From Chelatococcus sp. HY11 (lineage in GTDB: Bacteria > Pseudomonadota > Alphaproteobacteria > Rhizobiales > Beijerinckiaceae): a stretch of 64,000 bases of DNA. A program made the translations under genes and the position numbers. The stretch covers positions 1,736,001 through 1,800,000 of the forward strand of contig NZ_JAHBRX010000001.1 of the NCBI RefSeq assembly GCF_018398335.1, written 5' to 3'. This document shows positions 37,716 to 45,781 of the stretch, one piece after another; within the stretch, counting starts at the first letter, position 1; every line of letters starts with the position of its first letter. The notes beneath the pieces were generated by a model that saw nothing but the letters and a program-made list of their open reading frames with translations, made no database searches and had not been told where the DNA came from.

Positions 37716-38147
37716 TCAGCGTGGGCTCTGCCCCTCGGATTGGGAAGACGGGGGAGCGATAGCCGGACCGCTTGTCGTTGTGGCCTGAGGCGTACAGACC
37801 ACCTGCTCGTTGAACACGTAGCAGACGCTCATCTCTCCCGTGCGGAAATTGACCCGGAAGACGCCGCCTTCGCGCTCGTGCCGTGACGAAACCAGGCCGT
37901 ATTCGCCCGGAGCCTGCTTGCCAGCGCCTTCACCGGGAGCATAGCAGAAGGTTACGCCGATTGTACCTTCCTTCAGGCCGTACTGGCAGGCGCCGACCTC
38001 CCCCGTGACACGATCGATCCGATAGACGCGGTTGAGATCGGTCTGCGGCGCCGGGACGAATTCAAAGGGAGCCGCGCCCGCCAAGGCGATCCCGGCGAAA
38101 AGGCCGACGCCGATGCGCTTCGCAAGCAAGAACGGTGATGTGATCAT
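37716..38147 (-). CDS. Exported protein with two internal repeats, unknown function
   Basis: A 143-residue protein with an N-terminal signal or anchor (AKRIGVGLFAGIALAGAAPF). The mature part has two similar units: VYRIDRVTGEVGACQYG...TFCYAPGEGA and VFRVNFRTGEMSVCYVFNEQ, each with V-x-R-(I/V)-(D/N)-x-x-TGE and cysteines. These look like paired beta hairpins, possibly disulfide linked. The tail is Thr/Ser/Pro-rich. The ATG at 38147 has AGGAAG 5 bases upstream; an ATG at 38210 lacks one. No family recognised. Confidence 0.7.
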   Translation of the reverse strand: MITSPFLLAKRIGVGLFAGIALAGAAPFEFVPAPQTDLNRVYRIDRVTGEVGACQYGLKEGTIGVTFCYAPGEGAGKQAPGEYGLVSSRHEREGGVFRVNFRTGEMSVCYVFNEQVVCTPQATTTSGPAIAPPSSQSEGQSPR

Positions 38148-38372
38148 AGGCGCTTCCTGACGCGTGCAGTCCAATTTCAGTTGAGACAATGGCGTTCCGA
38201 TCACCGGCACCGGAGCCGAATCGCTTCGCCCACTGTATCATTCTCCGCTCGACCATTCCCATGACCATCGGCATCGATCCAGCCGCCAGGCCATCGCATG
38301 GCCGGCCCCGTTCGTCCTTGTCCGACACATGCGCCCTTGCACGAGGCCTCTGTTTTCGGCTAGCTGCGCGGC

Positions 38373-39074
38373 ATGCACACGCTCACGCCCCGCGTTCTGG
38401 CTTTCGACCTCGACGGCACGTTGGCCGACACCGCGCCCGACCTCATCGGGACGCTCAATGTCATCCTCGCCCGAGAGGGCTTACCGCCCCTGCCCCTCGA
38501 ACAGGCGCGCGATCTCATCGGCGCCGGCGCGCGCGCGCTGCTCGAGCGCGGCCTTGCGGCCAGCGGCCGCACCGCGAGCCCGCAGGAACTCGAGCGGCTT
38601 TTCTCGAATTTCGTCGCCCACTACAGCGAGCATATCGCCGATATGAGTCATCTGTTCCCCGGCGTCGAGGCATCTCTCAAGCGCTTCAGCGACGCGGGCT
38701 GGGTGCTCGCGGTCTGCACCAACAAGTTCGAGTCGCAATCCATCAAGCTTCTGGAGTTGCTTGGTGTGGCTGATCGCTTTGCCGCTATCTGCGGGCGGGA
38801 TACGTTCGACGTGTTCAAGCCAGACCCCCGCCACCTGACCGAGACCATCGCGCGGGCCGGCGGCGACCCGGCGACGGCGGTGATGGTCGGCGACTCGCTC
38901 ACCGACATCAGAACCGCCAGAGCCGCGGGCATTCCCGTCATCGCCGTTCCCTTCGGATATACCGAGGTGCCTGTCGACCAGCTCGGCCCCGATCGCATCA
39001 TCCACCATTTCGATGAGCTCTGGGACGCGGTCGCCAGCCTGCCGGCGCGGGTGAACCCGTCTCCTATCGCCTGA
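38373..39074 (+). CDS. gph: Phosphoglycolate phosphatase (HAD family)
   Basis: A 233-residue HAD hydrolase. Motif I is FDLDGTLADT (nucleophile Asp), the cap follows (RDLIGAGARALLERGL), motif II is VCTNK, motif III KPDP, and motif IV VMVGDSLTDIRTARAAG. This pattern and length match Gph, which removes 2-phosphoglycolate formed by DNA repair or Rubisco oxygenation. In many Hyphomicrobiales gph is next to rpiA/gor, which fits this location. The ribosome-binding site is weak. Confidence 0.9.
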   Translation: MHTLTPRVLAFDLDGTLADTAPDLIGTLNVILAREGLPPLPLEQARDLIGAGARALLERGLAASGRTASPQELERLFSNFVAHYSEHIADMSHLFPGVEASLKRFSDAGWVLAVCTNKFESQSIKLLELLGVADRFAAICGRDTFDVFKPDPRHLTETIARAGGDPATAVMVGDSLTDIRTARAAGIPVIAVPFGYTEVPVDQLGPDRIIHHFDELWDAVASLPARVNPSPIA

Positions 39075-39119
39075 CTGTCGGCAGAGCGGACCGACCAGGG
39101 CCACACAATGTACGCCTCG

Positions 39120-41216
39120 TCACTGGCCTGATGTCGCCGCCGCTCCCGGCGGCGCCAGCTCGAACCGCACATTGCGCAGAAACATGCCGAGCTCGCGGGT
39201 GTCGGTATTGCTGCGGTCGAAGACCAGTGGGATGCGTGGATTGGCGATCGCCAAACGGACGATGACATTGCCATCCGGCCGCAAGAGACGTGCCGGCACA
39301 TCGACGGAGAACCATCGCGGGTCGCCACGGTCGATCGCCCAGTGCGCCAAGGCCTCACCGTTGACCGTGACCGCGACGGAAGTGGGCGGTTGCCCCGCAG
39401 GTACAAAGGCCTGACTTTCCATCTCGACCCTGAGGCCTTGCCCCTCGGGCACATTGACGTTGAAGGCAAGAGATGCTTGTCCGCCGTTCGTCCATCGTCC
39501 GGTCAGCTCAGCCTCATCCCAGGAATCGAAGGTGAAGAAGCGCCCCCTGGATTCGACAACAGATAGAGTCTCGCCGATTTGCGTCGCCTCGGGCACGAGG
39601 GGCAGCGCCAGTGTGCACGCATGCGACCATCGGCCGAACCAACACGGCAAGCCAAAGTTGAGATGTTGGCTCACCTTAACCGCTGCGCGTTCAAGCAAGG
39701 TGACATCCACCGCGAAGTGCATGAAGGCGGGCCCGGAGGGAAAATGACGCAGCGGGAGGATCACGAAGCCACCCGGATAGGGCATCGCCTTGTAGTCACC
39801 GAACACCCAATAGCGCTTCCCCTGATAGATGGCATGCGGCCCGTTGTAGAAGCTAAGCCATGTGCCAATGGCCGGAACCGCCAGTCCCTCATGAATGCCG
39901 ACCAGCCCCTCGGGAAAGTCGATCAAACGCGGCTCCCGGACCGAGGCCTCGAAGTTGCCTACGGCTTGGATGGAGGCGCGCCAACCGAAAAGAAACACGA
40001 CCAATATGGCGGCCATCGCTCCAACCGCCAGACTTTGTCGCATTGGTTTCGCGAAGAGTTCACGAAACAGCATCACACTGTATATACCAAATATAACTAG
40101 CGTCCATTTAAAATAATGATAGTTTCCATAGTGCCATAGCCCACCCGGAAGCAGGTCCCTGTATGTCAAGTACAGAATAAAGTATGCGACAGTCGCACTG
40201 ACGACAATCAGGTGGCGGAATCTCGCAGCCGCCCCTGCCGCCACCATGACGCAGGCGGCCATGCCGGCAAAACCGGAGATGATCCAGGGAAAACGTTCCG
40301 CCAGCCCCCTTCCGAGGGCGTCGGGAAAGAGCGGGTACGGGCTGATGACCAAGGTGACCCAACGCATGGGCAAAAGGCGCCATTCAAAGCCTATGCGGTC
40401 GCTCATCTTCACATAGTCGCTCAGGTAAAATCCGTGGATCAGCAGATAGGGGGTCGCAAGGAGCACAACGGCTAGAAGGCTCCCCACAACGCCCCCAAGA
40501 ACAAAGTTGATCACTGAACGGAAAGGCCTGCGCTGCCATAGGAGGCTGACACATGCGGTCGCGCCGGCCATACCCAGCACAACGAGCGCATCGACAGGAC
40601 GCGCGGCGGCGATCAGGGAGCCGGCAGTTCCCGCGATAGCACCGAGAACGAAGGGATGCTCCCCACTCACGACTTTCACGACGGCCCACAGGCACAGCAG
40701 CACCAGCGGCACCGCGAGCGTTGTCGTCCAAGGTATCACCCAGGCATTAAGGCTGATGGAATACGCAACGTTCGTTGCAAAGAAAGTCAGCCATCCGGCG
40801 ATACGCGCCCAGCGCCAGTTCGGCACGAGGGCGGCAAGCAAGGCTCCGGACAGCCAAAGCGCCGCGAGCAAGCAAAGCAAATTGGGGATCAGAAAAGGAT
40901 TTGCCGGCGTCAGATGGACGAATGGCACGCCAACCAGCGAGTAGCCTGGCAAATACCAATGATTTCCAGCCTCCAGATTGCCCTGCGAAAATGCGAGGGT
41001 GGACTGCAGATACTTCCACTGATCATGCCAGGCCCACCAGCCACTTCCCTCCACAGGCAGGCGCGGCTTTATCGGGCTGTGGCGGTAGGCAGCGAGATAA
41101 ATGAAGACGGTCGCGAATGCCGATAGCGTGAAAACAGCAATATCCATCCGCCGGGCATCTCGAAATATCCACCCGCCGAAACGAGCCAATTTTCGAACGG
41201 TCTCGCGAAATTCCAC
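39120..41216 (-). CDS. Large multi-pass membrane protein, GT-C-like, unknown function
   Basis: A 698-residue inner-membrane protein with about 11 hydrophobic segments in the first 420 residues, then a soluble part of about 270. The topology resembles GT-C glycosyltransferases or polyprenol-dependent enzymes. The first loop carries SGWWAWHDQWKYLQS, with an Asp that could be catalytic. Near the C-terminus, TFDSWDEAELTGRWTNGGQA followed by a beta region resembles the jelly-roll domain found after some GT-C proteins. The start is GTG at 41216, with AAGGA 6 bases upstream. It is AT-richer than neighbours (for example around 40080), hinting at transfer. The function is not established. Confidence 0.65.
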   Translation of the reverse strand: MEFRETVRKLARFGGWIFRDARRMDIAVFTLSAFATVFIYLAAYRHSPIKPRLPVEGSGWWAWHDQWKYLQSTLAFSQGNLEAGNHWYLPGYSLVGVPFVHLTPANPFLIPNLLCLLAALWLSGALLAALVPNWRWARIAGWLTFFATNVAYSISLNAWVIPWTTTLAVPLVLLCLWAVVKVVSGEHPFVLGAIAGTAGSLIAAARPVDALVVLGMAGATACVSLLWQRRPFRSVINFVLGGVVGSLLAVVLLATPYLLIHGFYLSDYVKMSDRIGFEWRLLPMRWVTLVISPYPLFPDALGRGLAERFPWIISGFAGMAACVMVAAGAAARFRHLIVVSATVAYFILYLTYRDLLPGGLWHYGNYHYFKWTLVIFGIYSVMLFRELFAKPMRQSLAVGAMAAILVVFLFGWRASIQAVGNFEASVREPRLIDFPEGLVGIHEGLAVPAIGTWLSFYNGPHAIYQGKRYWVFGDYKAMPYPGGFVILPLRHFPSGPAFMHFAVDVTLLERAAVKVSQHLNFGLPCWFGRWSHACTLALPLVPEATQIGETLSVVESRGRFFTFDSWDEAELTGRWTNGGQASLAFNVNVPEGQGLRVEMESQAFVPAGQPPTSVAVTVNGEALAHWAIDRGDPRWFSVDVPARLLRPDGNVIVRLAIANPRIPLVFDRSNTDTRELGMFLRNVRFELAPPGAAATSGQ

Positions 41217-41490
41217 GATGCATCCTTAGAATATGATCGGCGCGCCTGGCCGCCCGCGCGCCAACGCCTCCCGTCTCAATGCTTCAAAGATCGATCGGAT
41301 GGCAAGATGCATTGAACCGAATAACGATACTCCGCGTTGCGCGCGGGTCGAACCGCAAACTTGGCCATAGCGCTGACCCTACCACTTGCCGCGCCCCACC
41401 GGCATGTGAGCGCCCTCATCTTTTTGTCACGCGTCGGATCATAGGGCTTGCCTTCGGCCTGCGCCTGTGCTTTTGGTGTCGCCTATTGAT

Positions 41491-41565
41491 GGGTGCGTAG
41501 CTCAGCGGGAGAGCACTGCCTTCACACGGCAGGGGTCACAGGTTCAATCCCTGTCGCACCCACCA
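41491..41565 (+). tRNA. tRNA-Val (CAC)
   Basis: A 75-base cloverleaf including an encoded CCA. The acceptor stem GGGTGCG pairs with CGCACCC (41555-41561). The anticodon stem CTGCC/GGCAG encloses TTCACAC, giving anticodon CAC (valine, GUG codons). The T-loop is GGTTCAATCC. All stems pair well. Confidence 0.97.
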
Positions 41566-42124
41566 TCAAAATCAATGACTTAAAAAGAAACAGACAGTGA
41601 TCTTTGTGCAAATTGCACACGAGGTTCACGACTTCATACTACATGCTCCCTTTCCGTTCACGGCATGACCCTTCAGGTGGGCGAAGGGGAGCTGGATGAC
41701 GCGGGGGGATCGGCTTGCGAGACGATTTCTCCCGCGCAACGCGCATGACCGACCGTATCCAAGTGGTCGCCGAGATTGTAAGAGCCGCTCTACGTCCGTG
41801 CCAGTTTCATAGAATCAGACGGGCTTTTCGCCGGGACTGATCGGATACGACTTCAGCAAGGATTCTTGGTTGCTGGAAGCGTTGCGGCCATGGCCGAGCA
41901 GTGGGGCGCCGCGATACACGATACGGCCGCCAGGCCGGGCCGGACCTGTCCCATCGCCTGCGCGCGCTCATCACGGCAAGCTTCACGCCGCCGGGGTGCA
42001 TCCAGGAAACTATGGCGGTCCGGGTCACATTCGCCGGCACGGCAGGCTGGTCGCCGCCGCTAGCCGCCCTCTATCGCGCGTGCGACTAGCGGACCGGCGT
42101 CAGACGTCCTGTCGCGGACCTGCC
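41566..42124. other. Gene-poor region between tRNA-Val and the sugar-acid cluster
   Basis: About 560 bases. Short open frames on both strands (for example 41807-42040 minus) have no ribosome-binding site and no recognisable product. No integrase fragment and no second copy of the tRNA 3' end were seen in the window. The composition between 41640 and 42060 is neither clearly coding nor repetitive; it could be a decayed gene. Confidence 0.4.
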
Positions 42125-42931
42125 CTAGCGCTCCCTGAACTCGCTTGCGGCGAAGCTCGCGCCCTGGAAGCGTCGCGCAATGGCTTCCTCCTCATCAGGC
42201 TGCGCGAGGATCGCCTCGGCGAAAACGTCGGCGCTGTCCTGCGGGCGATAGCCGAGGGCCTCAGCGCGATCATTGCGCCACCAGCTGCGCGCGTTGGCCG
42301 ACACCCCGTAGACAATCTCATAGCCGAGATCGGACGCCTCGAGCGCCAGCGCCGTAAGCTGGACCATGTCGCGCGGGCTGATCCAGGTGGACAAGGTGCG
42401 CCGGTCGTAGGGGGCCTCGCTCATGGTGCCGATGCGCAGGCACATGGCTTCAAGCCCGAATTTGTCGTGGTAGAGCCGGCAGGCCGCCTCGCCGAAGGCC
42501 TTGCTGAGGCCATAGCCGCAATCGGGCCGCGGCAAGACCGTCTCGTCGATGACGTCATCGCGGCCGTAGAAGCCGACCGCATGATGGCTGGACGCATAGA
42601 CGAAGCGCCTCACGCCATGCCGGCGGGCCGCCTCCAGAAGATCATGGGTCGCGGCGATATTCGCGGGGAGGATCGCCTGCCAGTCACCAATGCGCGCGAC
42701 GCCCGCGAGATGAACGATGGCGTCGATGCCGCGCACCGCCGCATCGACGGCGGCGTGATCGCAGATATCGGCCTGGACCAGCGTCTCGCCCGATCGGGCA
42801 ACGCCGAGATCGGCGCGGTCGAGCAGGCGCAGCCCGTAGCGTCCGGCCAGTCCCTCCCGCAGCACGCGCCCGATCTTGCCGGCCGCCCCCGTGATGAGCA
42901 CCTCGCGCGGTCGCGCAACAGCCGTGGTCAT
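42125..42931 (-). CDS. udh: Uronate dehydrogenase
   Basis: A 268-residue short-chain dehydrogenase (extended-type Rossmann fold) that oxidises galacturonate or glucuronate with NAD+ to the aldarolactone. The nucleotide loop is TGAAGKIGRVLREGL, the catalytic serine region ASSHHAVGFYG, and the YxxxK is CGYGLSKAFGE. CLRIGTMSEAPYDRRTLSTW and ISPRDMVQL match Udh of Agrobacterium/Pseudomonas. ATG at 42931; the long upstream open frame is a shadow of the permease gene. It lies 26 bases after the DppC-type permease, as the last gene of the minus-strand operon. Context with the dehydratase supports an aldarate pathway. Confidence 0.9.
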   Translation of the reverse strand: MTTAVARPREVLITGAAGKIGRVLREGLAGRYGLRLLDRADLGVARSGETLVQADICDHAAVDAAVRGIDAIVHLAGVARIGDWQAILPANIAATHDLLEAARRHGVRRFVYASSHHAVGFYGRDDVIDETVLPRPDCGYGLSKAFGEAACRLYHDKFGLEAMCLRIGTMSEAPYDRRTLSTWISPRDMVQLTALALEASDLGYEIVYGVSANARSWWRNDRAEALGYRPQDSADVFAEAILAQPDEEEAIARRFQGASFAASEFRER

Positions 42932-42957
42932 GTCTCGCAATCCCCGTCGGGCAAGGG

Positions 42958-43854
42958 TCAATCGTTCAGCCGCTCGTCGAGCGCGTCGCGCAGGGCATCG
43001 CCGAGAAAATTCAGCGCCAGCACGGTGAAGAAGATGGCGAGGCCGGGAAAGACGCCCATCCACCAAGCGTCCCAGTACTGCATCGACATGGCGAGCATCG
43101 AGCCCCAGGTCGGGGTCGGCGGCTGCACGCCGAGCCCGAGAAATGAAAGGGCGCTTTCGGTCACAAGCGCGGCGGACGCCTTGAGCGAGGCATAGACGAT
43201 GACGTTGCTCTGAACGTTCGGCCAGATGTGGCGGGCCAGAACACGCAGGTTGGACATGCCGATCGATTCCGCCGCTTGGACGAATTCCGCGTCGCGCAGC
43301 ACGAGCACCTGCCCTCGCACCAGCCGCGCGAAACCCGGCACATTGACGATGGCGATGGCGATGACCGCGTTGATCAGGTCCGGTCCGAGCGTCGCGACGA
43401 TGGCGAGCGCCAGGATCATCATGGGGAAGGCCAGCAGGCCGTCCATGATCCGCATGACCATGTCGTCGTACCAGCCGCCGAAATAGCCAGTCGTCAGGCC
43501 GATGACGACGCCGAACACCAGCGCCAGGGCGATCGACAGGCCCATGACCTGGAGCGAGGCCGTCGCGCCATAGATGATCCGCGACAGGATATCGCGGCCG
43601 AGCTCGTCGGTGCCGAACCAATGCGCTGCGCTCGGCGGCTCGAGCAAGGCTTCATAGTCGATCGCGGTGGGATCATAAGGGCTGATCCATGGCGCGCTGA
43701 CGGCGCAGACCAGGAGCACGGTCAGCAGCACCACGGCGACGCGCCCGAGGCGATGGCGCCAGATGGTGCGCAGCGTATGGAGGAAAAAGCCGCGGGAGGC
43801 GCCGGGCGCCGAAGACGCGAGGCTGTTCGGCGAAGCCGTGGTGATGGCGCTCAT
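42958..43854 (-). CDS. ABC transporter permease, DppC type
   Basis: A 298-residue inner-membrane permease of the peptide/opine/nickel family. It has the DppC N-terminal helix and loop (HRLGRVAVVLLTVLLVCAVS), HWFGTDELGRDILSRIIYGA and the EAA-like loop AAESIGMSNLRVLARHIWPN. It overlaps the DppB-type gene by 4 bases. It pairs with the binding protein at 45.8 kb across the regulatory region. The substrate is inferred from neighbours to be a sugar acid rather than a peptide. Confidence 0.93.
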   Translation of the reverse strand: MSAITTASPNSLASSAPGASRGFFLHTLRTIWRHRLGRVAVVLLTVLLVCAVSAPWISPYDPTAIDYEALLEPPSAAHWFGTDELGRDILSRIIYGATASLQVMGLSIALALVFGVVIGLTTGYFGGWYDDMVMRIMDGLLAFPMMILALAIVATLGPDLINAVIAIAIVNVPGFARLVRGQVLVLRDAEFVQAAESIGMSNLRVLARHIWPNVQSNVIVYASLKASAALVTESALSFLGLGVQPPTPTWGSMLAMSMQYWDAWWMGVFPGLAIFFTVLALNFLGDALRDALDERLND

Positions 43855-44792
43855 AGCTGCACCCGCTTGTCGAGCAGGGCGTAGCTCAGGTCCGTCAGGA
43901 TATTGATGACCAGCACGCCCACAACCACCACGAGAATGGCCCCCTGCACGACCGGGAAGTCGCGCTCGAAAATGCCGTCGACGATCATCCGTCCAAGCCC
44001 CGGCAGCGAGAAGACCGTTTCCGTGACCACCGCCCCGCCGATCAAGGCGCCCATCTGCAGGCCGATGACGGTGACGACAGGCATCATGGCGTTGCGCAGG
44101 GCGTGGCGAACGATGACGCGCCGCTCTCCGGCGCCCTTGGCGCGCGCCGTGCGAATGAAGTCCTGAAGCAGGACACCCAGCATGGCGGCGCGCGTCTGCC
44201 GCATCACCAGTGCAGCCTGTGCCGTACCGATGGTGATCGCCGGCATGAGCATGAGCTTGAGATTGGCGAGGGGATCGACGTGAAACGGCACGTAACCCGA
44301 CGGAGGCAGCCAGCCAAGGCGGATGGAAAAGAACATGATGAGCAGGATTCCGACCCAGAAATAAGGAATCGCCATGCTCGACATGGCCACCGCGCTGACC
44401 GCGGTGTCGATCCAGCTGTTGCGTTTCAAGGCGGCGAGGATGCCGAGGGGGACACCGATGACGAGCGACAGCGCGACGGCGAGAAGCGTCAGCTCGAAGG
44501 TCACCGGGATGCGGGCGGCCAACATCTGCGCGACAGGCTCCCGCGTCTTGAGCGAGCGGCCGAGATCACCTGTCGCGGCGCGGCCGAGCCATTTGGCGAA
44601 CTGCACGACAACGGGCTGGTCAAGACCGAGCTCGCTGCGCAGCTCCGCACGCTCCTTGGCGGTGGCATGCTCGCCCAGCATGCTCGCTGTCGGATCGCCC
44701 GGGAGCATCAGGGTCGTGGAAAATACGACGATGCACATGACGAGCAGGACCGGCACGAGCTGGACGAGACGCCGCACGATGAATGAAGACAT
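43851..44792 (-). CDS. ABC transporter permease, DppB type
   Basis: A 313-residue permease of the DppB family. It has the typical N-terminal MSSFIVRRLVQLVPVLLVM helix, PGDPTASML, GLDQPVVVQFAKWL, and the EAA loop RTARAKGAGERRVIVRHALR. It probably forms a heterodimer with the DppC-type product. It is the first of the two permease genes, 62 bases downstream of the regulator gene. No cognate ATPase gene (DppD/F or a fused one) is present in this cluster. Confidence 0.93.
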   Translation of the reverse strand: MSSFIVRRLVQLVPVLLVMCIVVFSTTLMLPGDPTASMLGEHATAKERAELRSELGLDQPVVVQFAKWLGRAATGDLGRSLKTREPVAQMLAARIPVTFELTLLAVALSLVIGVPLGILAALKRNSWIDTAVSAVAMSSMAIPYFWVGILLIMFFSIRLGWLPPSGYVPFHVDPLANLKLMLMPAITIGTAQAALVMRQTRAAMLGVLLQDFIRTARAKGAGERRVIVRHALRNAMMPVVTVIGLQMGALIGGAVVTETVFSLPGLGRMIVDGIFERDFPVVQGAILVVVVGVLVINILTDLSYALLDKRVQL

Positions 44793-44853
44793 GAGCGTTT
44801 CCCATCAAACGGCGGCTTATGCCTGCCGAATTATTCTAGATGCCGAAGCAGCC

Positions 44854-45597
44854 TCAGGCGGCGGAACCAGCCTTGTCCGCCTCCTCGCGCGCCAGCACGG
44901 AGAGGATGGCGGGTTCGGTCGCATCAAAATGCTTCTGCATGGCCTCGGCAGCCGCCCTCGGGTCCCGCGTCTCCATCGCTTCCAATATGGCGGCATGGCG
45001 ACGGAAGGTCTCGTCCGGCTCACGGACATGCCGCTGGCTGTGCAGCTTGCGCATGCTTTCCTCGATCGGCACGCCGAGCGCCTGGAACAGGTTCGTGACG
45101 AGCGTGTTGCGGCTGGCCCGCACGAGAAGCAGATGGAACCGCGCATTGGCGGGAATCCAGACCTCTGAATTCGTACGGTTCTTGTCCATCACCGCCACGA
45201 TGCCGCGCAACTCATCCAGTTCCTCGTCGCTGATGAACTGCGCGGCCAAGCTCGCCGTATAGGTCTCAAGCGCGCGGCGCAGGCCGACCACCTCGCGCAA
45301 GCCGCCCGACATGGTCCTGACGGCGAAGAGAAAATACTGGGCCAACGGTTCCGGCCCCTGCTCGCGGATCGTTGTCGGACGGCCATGCCGGATATCGACA
45401 ACGCCCATCTCCGCGAGGCGCTGCAAAGCTTCCCGAACGACCGACTTGCTGACGGAAAAGCGGCGCGCCAGCTCCGCCTCCGATGGCAGCTCGTCGCCGG
45501 GCTTCAATTCGCCGTTGTAGATCAACCCTGTGATGCGATCGACAAGAACGGCTGAAAGCCGCGGCCGCAAAAGGCTCTCCCCAACAAAATCAACCAT
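44854..45597 (-). CDS. FadR-type GntR transcriptional regulator
   Basis: About 247 residues. The winged-helix GntR domain (residues 18-85) has GELKPGDELPSEAELARRFS and VSKSVVREALQRLAEMGVVD. The C-terminal all-helical FCD domain (about 95-230) has ARFHLLLVRASRN and RRHAAILEAMETRD, including the metal-binding histidines. Such proteins are usually repressors released by the pathway substrate. The ATG at 45597 (MVDFVGESLLRP) is preferred over a TTG at 45627. A palindrome lies in the divergent promoter region just upstream. Likely local regulator of the sugar-acid cluster. Confidence 0.92.
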   Translation of the reverse strand: MVDFVGESLLRPRLSAVLVDRITGLIYNGELKPGDELPSEAELARRFSVSKSVVREALQRLAEMGVVDIRHGRPTTIREQGPEPLAQYFLFAVRTMSGGLREVVGLRRALETYTASLAAQFISDEELDELRGIVAVMDKNRTNSEVWIPANARFHLLLVRASRNTLVTNLFQALGVPIEESMRKLHSQRHVREPDETFRRHAAILEAMETRDPRAAAEAMQKHFDATEPAILSVLAREEADKAGSAA

Positions 45598-45656
45598 TCG
45601 CACCGTCTTCCCAGGATCGATCCGCAAGAGATCTGATGAGTTGATGTCTGAACTCC

Positions 45657-45695
45657 GTTGACAGAAATATGCTGAGCATCTTACTAAAGGTCAAC
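45657..45695 (+). promoter_or_regulatory. Promoter with palindromic operator ahead of the binding-protein gene
   Basis: TTGACA (45658-45663), a 17-base spacer and TTACTA (45681-45686) make a near-consensus sigma-70 promoter reading toward the plus-strand operon. The spacer holds a perfect palindrome ATGCT-G-AGCAT (45669-45679). An outer inverted pair GTTGAC/GTCAAC (45657-45662, 45690-45695) is nearly centred on the same point. This fits an operator for the divergently encoded GntR regulator. Confidence 0.6.
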
Positions 45696-45781
45696 GCAAA
45701 AAATGGACCGCAGACAAGCGGGCGTGACGGCTCCCTGGCATGGGAACCGATGTCATTCCTTTGAGAAGTGGGGAGGAGCGC

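Noticed and set aside
41870-43195. 441-codon plus-strand open frame
   Set aside because: It lies opposite udh and the DppC-type permease, both strongly supported, and has a low-complexity Arg/Ala composition.
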